64,000 nt of DNA, taken from assembly GCA_905116865.2 (NCBI GenBank), contig CAJHNH020000704.1, positions 69,212-133,211 on the forward strand, read 5' to 3'. Source of the DNA: Candidula unifasciata (lineage: Eukaryota; Mollusca; Gastropoda; Stylommatophora; Geomitridae). The notes under the pieces are model-generated. The model worked only from the letters and a program-made list of their open reading frames with translations, had not been told where the DNA came from and ran no database searches. Positions within the stretch are counted from its first letter, which is position 1. Every line of letters begins with the position of its first letter. The translations under genes were made by a program, and so were the position numbers. Shown piece by piece: positions 1 to 33,109 of the stretch.

Positions 1-78
1 ACATTATCTGACACTTAAACTAGGATTAGATCACCTGAGTCTTCCATTTTATGGCAGCTGGAAAATATGTTAGGCTTG

Positions 79-175
79 GGGGGGGGGGGGTGGGGCGGGC
101 GGGAGGAGCACTCAACTACACACACTCACACATACACGCTCGCACGCAGGCGCACTTACATAAATACGTACATGA
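79..175. repeat. G-run and CA-rich low-complexity sequence
   Basis: A run of about a dozen G followed by G-rich sequence and CACACA/ACGC-type repeats. No gene is visible in 1-540. Confidence 0.7.
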
Positions 176-224
176 CATGAAAAAAATATACCATAACTAT
201 ACTGGATAAGGAAAGCACTTCTTG

Positions 225-345
225 GCATTGACCTCGGCATGAAAATCACATGACTGACCTAGAGGTCACAGAGATGGGTGTGGGGAGGAGGGTGTGGAAC
301 CTAGGAAGTCACGGGACTTGCTCGCCCTGCTTTTTGATGATTTGT
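225..345 (+). repeat. Dispersed repeat, inverted partner at 12118-12246
   Basis: The block from cttggcattgacctcggcat through the gacctagaggtcacagag core matches the reverse complement of 12118-12246. It is about 120 bp of unknown class. Confidence 0.6.
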
Positions 346-387
346 TGTGTATATTCGCGTGTGTGTGTATCGCGCGTGCATGTGTGC

Positions 388-388
<1 letters not shown>

Positions 389-457
<69 letters not shown>

Positions 458-463
458 CTCTCT
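389..463 (+). repeat. (CT)n microsatellite
   Basis: About 35 CT repeats with interruptions at the right end. The short leucine/serine-rich frames over it are artefacts. Confidence 0.95.
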
Positions 464-734
464 TAAACTGGGATTTCTGGGTCACTAATTTAAACAGTGC
501 ATTTTTTTTAGAGTAATTTGCTTTGCTTCAGTCTCGATCTATTCTTTTCCCTGCTACCTAGTTTGACCAGGACGGCGCGAGTTCGATTCCCAGCTTCTCC
601 AAGTTCTATCCCCACCCACCCGCTTTTTTCTTCTTCCAATAATTGGTAATGACATTTGCTTATCAGGCCGAGGCAGGATTTTTATTCCAATCGATGTATT
701 AGTTCTGGGGTCCACATAGTTACATAAAGGATCT

Positions 735-905
735 GTCGCTTCCTCTTCTTCTTCAGCATTCCGAGCCCATGGGGTTCATTGCTGCACATATCACCCGCCT
801 CCACTCATCTCTCTGGTCGGCCTTCTCTTTCCAGTTGGTGACATCAAGTGTTTGCAGGTCTCTCTGGACATTATCTCTCCATCGTTTTCTTGGTCTGCCT
901 CGTGG
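735..905 (-). mobile_element. LINE 3'-end fragment
   Basis: The reverse complement matches the LINE tail at about 57650-57870 (cattgctgcacatatcaccc, tggacattatctctccat, cttggtctgcctcgtgg). That copy encodes RPRGRPRRIWRDNVQTELQT. This one is a short inverted relic. Confidence 0.7.
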
Positions 906-909
906 AAAA

Positions 910-1222
910 GACCGTCACTAAGTATACAAAATTCACGCTGCTGTTTTTAATCTCCCTCTTATCGTTACCGCCACCTCTTCGTACAAGTAACCTACTGCCA
1001 CTACTGTTTGTATGTACCACTTTGTAAGGCGGTGTAGACAGGGGGTCGTGAGCCTGAAGATTTTGGGGCTCATGGCTAGTGTTGTCGCCACGGACTGTAC
1101 AGGTTAGGATATTCAATTTGGTTCCCGGACAGATACACTCCATCACCTTACACGGGTCGAACCCGGGTCTCCAGCGTGAGAACCCGACGTTGTAATCGCT
1201 CGGCCAGCCGCTCCAGATAACC
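910..1222 (-). mobile_element. SINE with Ser/Leu-tRNA-like head
   Basis: On the minus strand, tggagcggctggccgagcga is an A-box-like start and gggttcgacccg a B box, at 1222 to about 1145. The body runs leftward. Its left limit is uncertain because it abuts a LINE relic. Confidence 0.55.
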
Positions 1223-1309
1223 AATGAATCGTAACCAATGAATCTAAATGATCAGATCTAATTAAAATGTGAGTCTAAATAGAGATGCATCGTCAGGAAA
1301 AAGCGTCCA

Positions 1310-1450
1310 CCCCATTCCCTTCTCATTCCCTTCTCTCCTCTCCCTCTCTCTCCCTCTCTGTGTTTGCGCGCGCGTCTGCGTGTGTGTGTACTTGTGTACG
1401 TGCGGGTTTGTCTGTCTGTCTGTGAGTATGTCTCTGTCTGTCTACCGTTA
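1310..1450 (+). repeat. CT/GT low-complexity tract
   Basis: Mixed CT, GT and CTGT repeats. All short frames here are simple-sequence shadows. Confidence 0.85.
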
Positions 1451-1534
1451 CATCTAAAAAGAAACTGCAAAAAACAGTAGCAGTACCAGCAGTGTTGGTG
1501 GTGGTGGGAGTACAAAGTACCAAGGGGAAGTTAA

Positions 1535-1770
1535 GTTAGTTGCGTATCCTTTACAGGACGTTGCAGAACCAACCCTAGCAATTTTTTGGCTTGTGTGGTA
1601 TTTCTAGGCAAATTTACGTCTAGTAGTTTGCCACTGCTTTCTAGACTGTCGGCTTCTCGATACCACTGTGGAAACCAACGCAAGGTGCTAGGCCCGCAGT
1701 TGGGATCGAAGCCGGCACCCCGGCATTACGAAGCGCGTTTGCAACACCTAAGCCTCAGATGCCGACATCA
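1535..1770 (-). mobile_element. SINE family A (tRNA-derived)
   Basis: On the minus strand it begins ggcatctgaggcttaggtgt, with a B-box-like gcttcgatcccaac, and runs into the family core (cctagaaa, gttggttctgcaacgtcctg, taaaggatacgcaac). It is the most frequent repeat in the window, with copies at about 2900, 4715, 11098, 27170, 35715, 42765, 52480 and 61305. Confidence 0.8.
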
Positions 1771-2017
1771 AGATCAAACATAAAATAATGCACACATACT
1801 CAAATACAGCAATTTGGTCATGCTAAACACACCTCGGTAAATGTGGAGGACAGATTGCATAGAAAATAGAAACTGGTTAAGGTGAAAAATGTTATAACAT
1901 CTGTCAAAATAAAATAAATACATAAATAAAATAGCAAGGGGACATAACATGCACCACTTGTGGAGTACAAAAAAAAAAAAAAATTGTTTGGTGTTTCCTG
2001 TGTGGGTTCCGTTGCGA

Positions 2018-2044
2018 GCATGGGGGGGGGGGGGGGGGGGGGGC
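2018..2044 (+). repeat. Poly-G tract
   Basis: A run of about 22 G, capable of forming a quadruplex. Its exact length is prone to assembly error. From 1775 to 2290 nothing else is seen except short A-runs. Confidence 0.8.
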
Positions 2045-2279
2045 GCAGACATAAATTGAAATATAATCTGACTTAGCACGACACACCATGATGATGATTG
2101 TAGTAAACGGTAGTCGGGGGATATGAACCAGCGTCATTGCACAGGTTATAAACCATAAGTGCTCTGCCACCAGTACAGACAGCTGATAAAAAACCGTTCG
2201 CCTGTGTCTGCCGTCTGTAGCTACAGCGATTTCCTTCTTTTACGCCAGAGTGTCACTCTGGTACCCATTTCCTAGAGGT

Positions 2280-2374
2280 TGGGTGAACCCCGGGAACAGC
2301 CCGGTTTCGAACACCGACCGTGCCTGCAGCGAGTCGCAGCTGGATTTGAAAGCGAGCCACGATCGTCTCATGTT
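2280..2374 (-). mobile_element. Possible tRNA-like SINE head
   Basis: The minus strand has gatcgtggctcgctttcaa and a degenerate B box ggtgttcgaaaccgg. This is weak evidence; the sequence abuts the inverted ALAD arm. Confidence 0.3.
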
Positions 2375-2840
2375 ATAAACACATTACTGTTGAGTAATTA
2401 CAGTGACAGTAATAATTTAGCAGTAACATAAAAAGAAAACATATGTTAATGTTTATTGTTAGGTGGGGGTAACTACAGTGGACTACTTACACGATAAAAA
2501 CCGGGTAGAGCAAACTGTTGGCCGTTATGGTTGTGTTCAGCGAGTTCCATGCTCTCAGGGTCTGGTGATGATAGCCGCTGTGAAGGATCGCATGGGTCGC
2601 CATAATATTTTCTAATACTTATCTTCGAATGGAAGAGAAGATGGGGAAAAGTTTCAGCAGAAATGATAAACAGAAGCAACAGTTAGAAACCGGTGGGTGT
2701 TTTCCTCTTGTTTGGCTTCTGCAACATTCACGACCCTTCACGGCTTTTGAACTCTTTGCCAGCCAATGAAATAAGAGCCTAATAGTCTTTTTACCTAGAT
2801 AGTAGGCAACCTGAAGACAACGGAGTGGTACCGCTGGTTT
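2375..2840 (-). repeat. Inverted repeat arm carrying duplicated ALAD exon 1, promoter and intron start
   Basis: Read on the minus strand this arm matches about 6665-7140. Homology covers the CCAAT-containing upstream region, the 5' UTR, the exon, and roughly 110 bp of intron (shared tactgctaaatta). The flanks carry many substitutions and small indels while the exon is about 94% identical. The arms are about 3.8 kb apart and the sequence between them is unrelated repeats. Confidence 0.85.
2491..2603 (-). CDS. Inverted duplicate of ALAD exon 1 with intact frame and donor
   Basis: On the minus strand this reads MATHAILHSGYHHQTLRAWN and ends SLLYPVFI, 37 codons plus two bases. It is followed by the same donor, GTAAGT at 2490-2485. 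It differs from the plus-strand exon 1 at 7 of 113 bases (four amino-acid changes, three silent). Its His before SGY is the residue usual in animal ALADs. It could be the first exon of a second, divergent ALAD gene whose other exons lie left of the window, an alternative exon, or a relic. No downstream exon is seen in the 2.5 kb available. Confidence 0.7.
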
Positions 2841-2894
2841 TAGCAACTGCGTCTGCTGTGAATGTAGGGTCCAATGTGGGAGTGGCTGTCTCAG

Positions 2895-3155
2895 CCACAG
2901 TAAAAAGTTAGTTACGTATCCTTTACACGGCGAAGCAGAACCAACCCCAGCATTTTTTGGCTGTTGTGGTTTTTCTAGGCACATTTTACGTTTAGTAGTT
3001 TGCCATTACTTACCGCACAGTCAGCGCTCGGTACCATTGTTGAAACCAACTCAAGAGGTTCTGTTGCAAATTCACACGCATGAGGGAATCGACCCGGCAC
3101 CCCGGCATTACGAAGCGCTTTCGCAACACCTAAGCCACAGCGGCTGACATCTGCC
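2895..3155 (-). mobile_element. SINE family A
   Basis: A nearly full copy. The tRNA-like head lies at the right end (cgctgtggcttaggtgttgc on the minus strand) and the taaaggatacgtaacta tail at the left. A poly-C run at 3190-3202 follows it. Confidence 0.8.
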
Positions 3156-3224
3156 ACATAAAAACGGATTCTCTATCGTCGTTAGGCTGTCCCCCCCCCC
3201 CCCTTTCTGTCTCAGATGTCTCCT

Positions 3225-3415
3225 CTCTATAGCTTACTGCATTTGGCCTTTTTCAAACTGCGACAGTCCATCTTTCACTCTCTGCCTGTGAAGGAATCGG
3301 CCTGCAGATGGTTTATCCCAAGAGTCTGTGTCAATATTCATATCTTTCAGATTACCTTTGCATATGTCCTTATAGCGTAGTTCTGGCCTTCTTGCAAGTC
3401 TTATTCCTTATCAAG
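3225..3415 (-). mobile_element. LINE 3'-end fragment
   Basis: The minus strand can be read as RYKDICK-like and DTDSW-like segments of the C-terminal region of endonuclease/reverse-transcriptase elements, with frame breaks. It is a degenerate relic. Confidence 0.5.
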
Positions 3416-4070
3416 TCTTATCAGTTCACTATACACTAGATCCTATAGAATGCGACCGCTTTTAAGCGAGAGAAGTGTCCCAACCAACGCCGGCATCTTT
3501 GTTTCAGTAAAAAGTATATTGTTGGCATTCCTGCTCTTTTTAAGTATACATTCGTTGGGGATAAATTCTCGCCATGATATACCAAGAATGAGTCTCATAT
3601 TTTTTGGTTTTGATTTTGTTTTTGAGAAGAACAGGAAATCCAGGTTTCACTTCTGTAAAGGAAATATAGAGACGCAAGCTTCGTAAACTGTTATGTTGGA
3701 TTTTATTTTTCCGTGAGAGGCTATGTTAAAGAAGTTCGTTTAAAAAAGTCAGCGATCGAAGGTTTTTTTCTGCACCATTGGACGTTTTGTTTATAATGTG
3801 CAATCCATGCTTGTTTTCTAGAAAAACAAAGCCGACACACACCAAACAGTTTCTAAAAAAGGTGTCGGTACTCACAACAGTGCCCTTTATAGAAGCGCTT
3901 ACAAAATGATGCGTTTAAAAAAGTGCTATCGCCACAGATAAAAAAAAAAAACAATTCCGGGCGCCACCCCATATTTATATTAACCAATCAACACTCATTC
4001 AATTGTTTACGTGAAAGAAATTATCGCCGTCTCTTTAATTCTCATAAAATGTCCTCGTATCTATTTTAGA
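3416..4070. other. No feature recognised
   Basis: AT-rich sequence with one 78-codon open frame (3450-3686) whose composition does not suggest coding. No repeat copy was recognised elsewhere in the window. Confidence 0.5.
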
Positions 4071-4319
4071 CTGCATGGGTTCGAAGAAGATGACTGGAGC
4101 CTTCGAGGTAATCTCATCTGATAGGCATCAGTTGAGTGTTTGTGCCAAGAGACTCTGGGGTGAGAGGGAATGAGCGAGGGGACTGGCTTGCTGATAGAAT
4201 CAAGGTAGCTACAGAAAGAGCAATAGATCCTGTTGAAGTTCTCAATGCTTTCAAGTTGCCGGGACGAGCAGATGATACAGGACGACAATGAATCGGAAAT
4301 CTTGACTAGAAAGAAGTTT

Positions 4320-4715
4320 GAACACCGGATCAACATCATGGCACACGGGTAGTAACCCATAAGTGCTCCGTTCTTCTTCTAACTCAAGTCTGAGTCCGAA
4401 GAAGCTCAGCACAGTGCACATGCTCTGTAGCACCGGCGAGGATCCTGAAATACTTAGGGTAGATTTTTGACTTCAAATTTTGTCCGGGGAGCACCGTTAG
4501 GCTATTCTTTTCGATTTACAACTGACAAGGATTTTTTAAACATGCGCAACGATGCACACGGGCGTCTGATCTCACTACCCAGAGACCATGGGGAATTACT
4601 AAAAGTCCAAGTCCCCGTGAACAAATCCCAGCCCTTACCAGGGATTGAACTTGGGGCCTCTAGCACTCAAGGCGGACACCATGCCTCAAGACCACGCAGC
4701 CCCACAGAATACTTA
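4320..4715 (-). mobile_element. SINE family B (tRNA-derived)
   Basis: The minus strand starts near 4712 with cgtggtcttgaggcatggtg and the B box gttcaatccctggtaaggg. Further on it carries tgcgcaacgatgc and the tail cggactcagacttgagttag. It matches plus-strand copies at 11590-11930 and 43370-43690. Confidence 0.75.
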
Positions 4716-4870
4716 GTAGTTTGCCATTGCTTACTGCACAGTCAGCTCTCGGTACCATTGTTCAAACCAGCTCAAGACGTTCTGCTGCACAATCGTCAGT
4801 AGGAGGGAATCGACCCGGAACCCCATCATTACGAAACGCGTTCGCAACACCTAAGCCATAGAGGCTGACC
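4716..4870 (-). mobile_element. SINE family A, truncated
   Basis: The head and core of family A, from agcctctatggcttaggtgt on the minus strand to tagtttgccattgc on the plus strand. It directly abuts the family B copy. Confidence 0.7.
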
Positions 4871-5147
4871 TCTGCCATATAATCCACATAAAAACGGATT
4901 TTCTATCACCGTTAGGCTGTTTTCAAAGAAGAATAGAAAACAAGAACTTTATATTAAAACAGATGTTGCCAGACATGAACACAGATAGTAAAAGTAACCC
5001 AACACAGAACTGTTGCTATCGGTCGCCACACGCTGGGAGCTATACTTAAGATGGAATAGGAGCGCATATGGCCTTGACCAATGTGCGAGGATGATAATAG
5101 ATCAATTAACTAAATAACCTTTTTTGTTTTTCTGGTAAAAAGCTCTC

Positions 5148-5322
5148 AGAGGTGCTACACTATACAGTGACGTCTACACTATACAGTGACGTCTACACTA
5201 TACAGTGACGTCTACACTATACAGTGACGTCTACACTATACAGTGACGTCTACACTATACAGTGACGTCTACACTATACAGTGACGTCTACACTATACAG
5301 TGACGTCTACACTATACAGTAA
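5148..5322 (+). repeat. 19-bp minisatellite, about nine copies
   Basis: The unit is ctacactatacagtgacgt. Copies are almost identical, so the expansion is recent. Confidence 0.95.
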
Positions 5323-5522
5323 CGTAGCAATGTCAGATGATACTTGGTGCGGAAAATCTCCTGCGCCCCCCCCCCTTTTTCTCTTCCCTCCGGCGCCGAA
5401 CTTATATATATCCATTTACACCATATACCCAGTACTTAGTCCGACTCGCTAGCACAGTTGGTTAAAACCCTCTGCGCGGCGACCGGGTGACTACCAACCA
5501 GTCCACTGTAGTTCGCATGTGG

Positions 5523-5738
5523 GATGCAATTTTTAGCTATCCTCCGAAAAACGGTCCCAAATTATCGAGGCAGAAAATATACCCTAACAGGGCCTCAGTC
5601 ACATGTAAATTGCGAACTTCCGGCGACTTAAATTGCGTACTTCCAGTGACAACAGCCACCGCCGAGAGTATCTCAGGTATATTTTTGGCCTCGATAATTT
5701 GAGACCATTATTCGGAGGATGGCCTAATTTTTTTCTTT
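5523..5738. mobile_element. MITE-like inverted-repeat element
   Basis: The ends are imperfect inverted repeats of about 35 bp: atcctccgaaaaacggtccc ... attatcgaggc at the left and gcctcgataatttgagacca ... cggaggat at the right. The element is about 215 bp and non-coding. One end recurs at 22265-22340 (ttccgaaaaccggtcccaaa). Confidence 0.7.
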
Positions 5739-5739
5739 T

Positions 5740-5945
5740 TTTTTTAGATGCCCCACCCTGACTTTTGCCGGGGGCCCTAAATATAACTAGGCCCTAAATA
5801 TGGCCTAACGGTTAAACGGGATTTCCGGGACCTTTCCACGGGTGATCCTCATCCGCCTGGTGGCACCTTGTGTCACTGGGTGTTTACCGCTTGTATGATG
5901 TCTTGATGGGGTATAACTTACCTACCTACCTACCTACCTACCGGG
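5740..5945 (-). mobile_element. SINE-like family D with (TACC)n end
   Basis: On the minus strand: accccatcaagacatcatac, acccagtgacacaaggtgcc, ggtcccggaaatcccg and ggcccccggcaaaagtcag. The plus-strand right end is a (TACC)n run. Related copies are at 6176, 6405, 31340, 31575, 31795, 32800, 40140, 42355, 52215 and 62150. Confidence 0.75.
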
Positions 5946-6164
5946 TGACGAATTCCTTGTGGTCCAGGTTCGCAGGGACAGGCAGAAAAGCCACATTTCT
6001 CCCAGATTTACGGTATCTATCATGAAATCAAGGCTAAAGGCTTGCGATATCCATAGTACAGAGCCGACGGGTTTACAACTCATGGTTTATGGATATTAAA
6101 TAATGAAAAAAAATATCCAGTACGTACATTTTTATATAGAAAAGGAATTTACACGTGGTCTCCG

Positions 6165-6362
6165 ACTGACTGACTTTCTACCCCACCAGGACATCACAAA
6201 AGCGACAAACACACGATGACACAATGTGCCACCATATGGATGAGAATCACCGTGGAGAGGTCCCAGAAACCTCGTTTAGCCATATTTATGGCCGGGCTAT
6301 ATTGCAGCCCCTGGCATGAGCCAGAGTAGGGCTTCAAATAACAAAAAATTTCATCCTGAAAA
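6165..6362 (+). mobile_element. SINE-like family D
   Basis: Starts with GACTGACTGAC then taccccaccaggacatcaca, and includes tgccaccatatggatgagaa and gtggagaggtcccagaaacc. It ends in a-rich sequence with cctgaaaaaggac. Confidence 0.75.
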
Positions 6363-6394
6363 AGGACGGTAAGATCAGTGCTATTACATGGTCT

Positions 6395-6605
6395 CAGACT
6401 GACTGGCTGACTTTCTACCCCACCAGGACATCACACAAGCGATTAACGCCCGATGACACAAAGTGCCACCATGTGGATGAAGATCACCGTGGAGAGGTCC
6501 CAGAAACCGCGTTCAGCCAGTTAGCCATATTTATGGTCTCAATATATTGCGGCCCCTGGCAAGAGCCAAAGTGGGGCTTCAAAAAACGAAAAATTTCATC
6601 CTCGT
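6395..6605 (+). mobile_element. SINE-like family D, second tandem copy
   Basis: A direct neighbour of the previous copy, with the same landmarks. The (GTATC)n-like sequence at its end is a variable tail. Confidence 0.75.
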
Positions 6606-6664
6606 ATCGTATCGTATAAAATCAAACAAAAATTCCAAGCTTAGTCCTTTTTTCTAAAAAGGAC

Positions 6665-6913
6665 GTTACTTATAAAGGTATACATGGTCTCCCATGCCTG
6701 CAGGTAAAAGACTAACGCGACATCCACGAGCTCTAATTTCATTGGCTAGCTGAGAGTTCAAAGGTCATAAAGGGAACATATTGATAAATGTTGCAGAAGC
6801 TAAACAAGAGGGAGACATCCACCGGTTTCTAGTTGTTCCTTCTGTTTATCTTTTCTGTTGAAAAAATCTACAGTAAGTTTGTCCTAACCTCTCTTCCACT
6901 GGAAGAAAATATT
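6665..6913 (+). promoter_or_regulatory. Probable ALAD proximal promoter and 5' UTR
   Basis: This stretch is shared with the inverted copy at 2604-2840. An ATTGG (reverse CCAAT box) at 6741-6745 lies about 170 bp before the ATG, and its partner CCAAT at 2763-2767 lies about 160 bp before the other ATG. A shared block around 6818-6835 (atccaccggtttcta) may be near the transcription start. No TATA box is obvious. The promoter role is inferred from position and conservation. Confidence 0.45.
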
Positions 6914-30304
<23,391 letters not shown>

Positions 30305-30440
30305 CAGACCATAGTCACAGAGACGGCCTTAGCCATTCTTGGGCATTCTTAATCTGCTGGACCACATGATATACTTTCATCAGAATTTTTGTCACATGAT
30401 AATGTTACATACTTCTACTTTGTCACTTCATAATATTGCA

Positions 30441-31168
30441 TACCATAAATTGTGGCGTATAAGTTGAGTTTTCAAGCATCAAACCTTGGGGTCGTCATAT
30501 GGAAGGTATAAAATGCTTTAGGTAAGCTTACACCTAACTCATAATAAATTCTGAGCTAAAACTTTTGAGATTGACTTGTATGCCAGGTCAGCCGGTGTAC
30601 CAAGTCGACTTGAATGCCAAGTTGACCTATGTGCCTAGTCGACTTGTATACGAGGTCAACTTCTGTGCTAGGTGAACTGTAGGCCAGGTCAACGTCTACA
30701 TCAGGTTGACTTGTGTGCTAGTTGATTTATATGCCACATCAACTTGTGTGCCAGATCGACTTATCTGCCAGGTTGACTTGTGCCAGGTCCTATTGTGTGT
30801 CAGGTTGACTTGTATGCCAAGTTGGCTTGTATGCCAGGTTGACTTGTGTGCTAGGTCAACTTTTATGCCATGTTGATTTGGGTGCCAGGTCGACTTGTGT
30901 GTCAGGTCTACTTGTGTGAAAGGTTGACCTGTGTCAGGTCAGTTTGTATGCCAGGTTGACTTGTGAGTCACATCAGTTTGTATGCCAGGTTGACTTGTGT
31001 TCCAGTTCAACTTGAGTGCCAGGTCTGCTTGTATGCCAGGTCAACTTGTGTGCTGGTCAACTTGTGTGCTAGGTCAATTTGTATGCCAGGTCGATTTATG
31101 TGAAAGGTAGACTTTTATGCCAGGTCACTTTGTATGCCAATTCGCCTTGTATGCTGCAATTTATGGTA
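30441..31168. mobile_element. Inverted-repeat element with internal degenerate minisatellite
   Basis: Ends are taccataaattgtggcgtat at 30441 and its approximate complement atgctgcaatttatggta at 31168. Between them lies a degenerate array of 17-18-bp units (gccaggtcgacttgtat-like, about 30 copies). The units resemble the inner part of the terminal repeat, suggesting the array grew from the end of the element. Confidence 0.65.
30543..30548 (+). terminator. First canonical polyadenylation signal downstream of the ALAD stop
   Basis: AATAAA lies 239 bp after the stop codon. No AATAAA or ATTAAA was seen between 30305 and 30542. The hexamer sits inside the inverted-repeat element starting at 30441, so the transcript end may be supplied by that element. 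Use of the site is inferred. Confidence 0.5.
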
Positions 31169-31334
31169 TTTGTTTGCTGATCATATGATAATTTTTACAT
31201 CCTTCTATGGCATACCACATGATGTTATTCCCTGGCTTATGACGCCCTGATAATGTTACAGATTTTTATTCTAAACCATGTGATATTACAGGATTGTTGC
31301 TGGTCACATTGTAATAATATATATAGGTAGGTAG

Positions 31335-31545
31335 GTAAGTTTTACCCCACCAGGACATCAAACAAGTGATAAACACCCAGGGATACAAAGTGCCACCATG
31401 CGGATGAGGACCACCCGTGGAGAGGTCCCCGAAACTCTGTTCAGCCGTTAGGCTATATTGAAGGCCCGGCTATATTAAGGGGCCCCAGAAAAAGCAAGGG
31501 TGGGGCTTCAAAATAACTAAAAATTGCATCCCGCATGGGGACGAT
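31335..31545 (+). mobile_element. SINE-like family D
   Basis: taccccaccaggacatcaaa ... gtggagaggtccccgaaact ... gtggggcttcaaaataac. First of three consecutive copies. Confidence 0.75.
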
Positions 31546-31564
31546 GCTGAATTAATTAATAACA

Positions 31565-31785
31565 GGTAGGTAGATAGTTGTACCCCACCAGGACATCACA
31601 TAAGCGATAAACACCTGGTGACACAAAGTGCTACCATGCAGATGAGAATCACACATGGAGAGGTCCCAGAAACCCCTTTCAGCTATTAGGCCATACTTAT
31701 GGCCCGGCTATATTCAGGGTCCCTGCAAAAGCCAGGGGGTGGGAGCTTAAAAAAAATTGCATCCTTCGAGGGGACAACTGGCGTG
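31565..31785 (+). mobile_element. SINE-like family D
   Basis: Second of three consecutive copies, preceded by (TAGG)n-like aacaggtaggtaga. Confidence 0.75.
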
Positions 31786-31789
31786 GCGT

Positions 31790-31998
31790 GGCTTTTTACC
31801 CCACTAGGACATCACACAAGCGATAAACACCCGATGACACAAAGTGCCACCATGCGGATGAGGATCACCGTGGAGAGGTCCCAGAAACCGCGTTCAGACA
31901 TTTGGCCATTTTTATGGCCTGCCTATATTGCGGCCCCTGGCAAAAGCCAGAGTGGGGCTTCAAATAACAAAAAATAACGTCCTAAGAAGGACGTAAGG
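31790..31998 (+). mobile_element. SINE-like family D
   Basis: Third consecutive copy, the best conserved of the three (gccaccatgcggatgaggat, gtcccagaaaccgcgttcag). Confidence 0.75.
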
Positions 31999-32447
31999 AA
32001 TATAAGGGGACAACTATTGTAAAATAAATAATACATATATTTTTACTGTGAGACGTGTTACATGTCTGCTGATGGCTCCTTCATAATGTTTGAATCATGG
32101 TGCTGTCACAGGAGCTCAGATATAAGTCAAACGTCAGTAATTCTATAATTCTCAAGTCTTCAAGTTTTTAAAGAAGTGTAACATTTAAAGCCAGAAAGCT
32201 GGTACTTGGAGCTGGAACATTATAGTCATGGCTAGCAACTTTCATAAGTTATTTCCCCTTCTTATAGTTTTTAAGTGTTGTCCCGTAAAAATGTTTAAAA
32301 AAAAAAAATCACATTTTAAAAGTTTCATTAAAAAGAAACAAATTTTTTTAAATTCTCTTAAAAACTAGAGGAAGACAAAAAGAAGCAGAAGAAATTTTTG
32401 AGTCTTGGGTAGTTTTTGTGAACATCTAAGGGGTCAGACCCCTAGAC

Positions 32448-33098
32448 CAGCGGTTCTCAAACTGGGTGCAGCGGCTGTAATCAAGAATTTTTTAAAATCT
32501 GCTTGAGATCAATGAAGACAGCAGTTTAAAATATAACTAATGTGAAGGAAGCCAAGAAGAGTTCTGGATGCAGCTGTATTCAGAAGACAATACTATTGGC
32601 AAGGCTGCAGTGTATTCTTAACATAGACTTACATTATTTAAAAAAAAACCAGATACAGGAGCAACCTTTCTGGGTCAAGTGATCTGAGGGTAAAAATTAA
32701 CTAAACTTCCCACAAACATAAAGGAAATAAGGAAAAATTCTCCAAAGTTTCATTCATCCCATGAAAGACACATGAAGATTAGATATGCACTGACTGACTG
32801 ACTGACTTTCTACGCCACTAGGACATCACACAAGCGATAAACACCTGATGACACAAAGTGCCACCATGTAGATGAAGATAGGCGTGGAGAGGTCCCAAAA
32901 ACTACGTTCAGAGAGCTGGCCATATTTATGGCCTGCCTATATTGTGACCCCTGGCAAAAGCCACGGTAGAGCTTCAAATAACAAAAAATTTTATCCTAAA
33001 AAGGACGAAACTAGATAATACATTGTTTTTTTCTTCTTTTCCTAAGTATTGAAACCCTATTCAGGGTAGGTGCCATGAAAAAAGTTTGGGAACCGCTG
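32448..33098. mobile_element. hAT-type non-autonomous element
   Basis: Terminal inverted repeats cagcggttctcaaact (left) and agtttgggaaccgctg (right) match the common hAT end. The flanks ccctagac and ccttaaac agree at 6 of 8 positions, consistent with a decayed 8-bp target duplication. A family D SINE is nested inside. Confidence 0.75.
32795..33010 (+). mobile_element. SINE-like family D nested in the hAT element
   Basis: Starts gactgactgactgacttt then acgccactaggacatcacac. Typical downstream landmarks are present. Confidence 0.75.
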
Positions 33099-33109
33099 CC
33101 TTAAACCAC

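Larger units (their letters stand above)
5437..6105 (+). mobile_element. SINE family C split by a nested insertion
   Basis: The head at about 5440-5489 (cgctagcacagttggttaaa ... accgggtgac) resumes at about 5940 (accgggtgacgaattccttg) and runs to about 6105. The 10-bp accgggtgac is present on both sides of the insert, which looks like a target-site duplication. Intact relatives are at 27733-27945 and 13182-13395. Confidence 0.7.

Noticed and set aside
2473..2679. 68-codon minus-strand frame over the inverted ALAD arm
   Set aside because: It is in a different frame from the real exon; the ALAD reading begins at 2603 in another frame.
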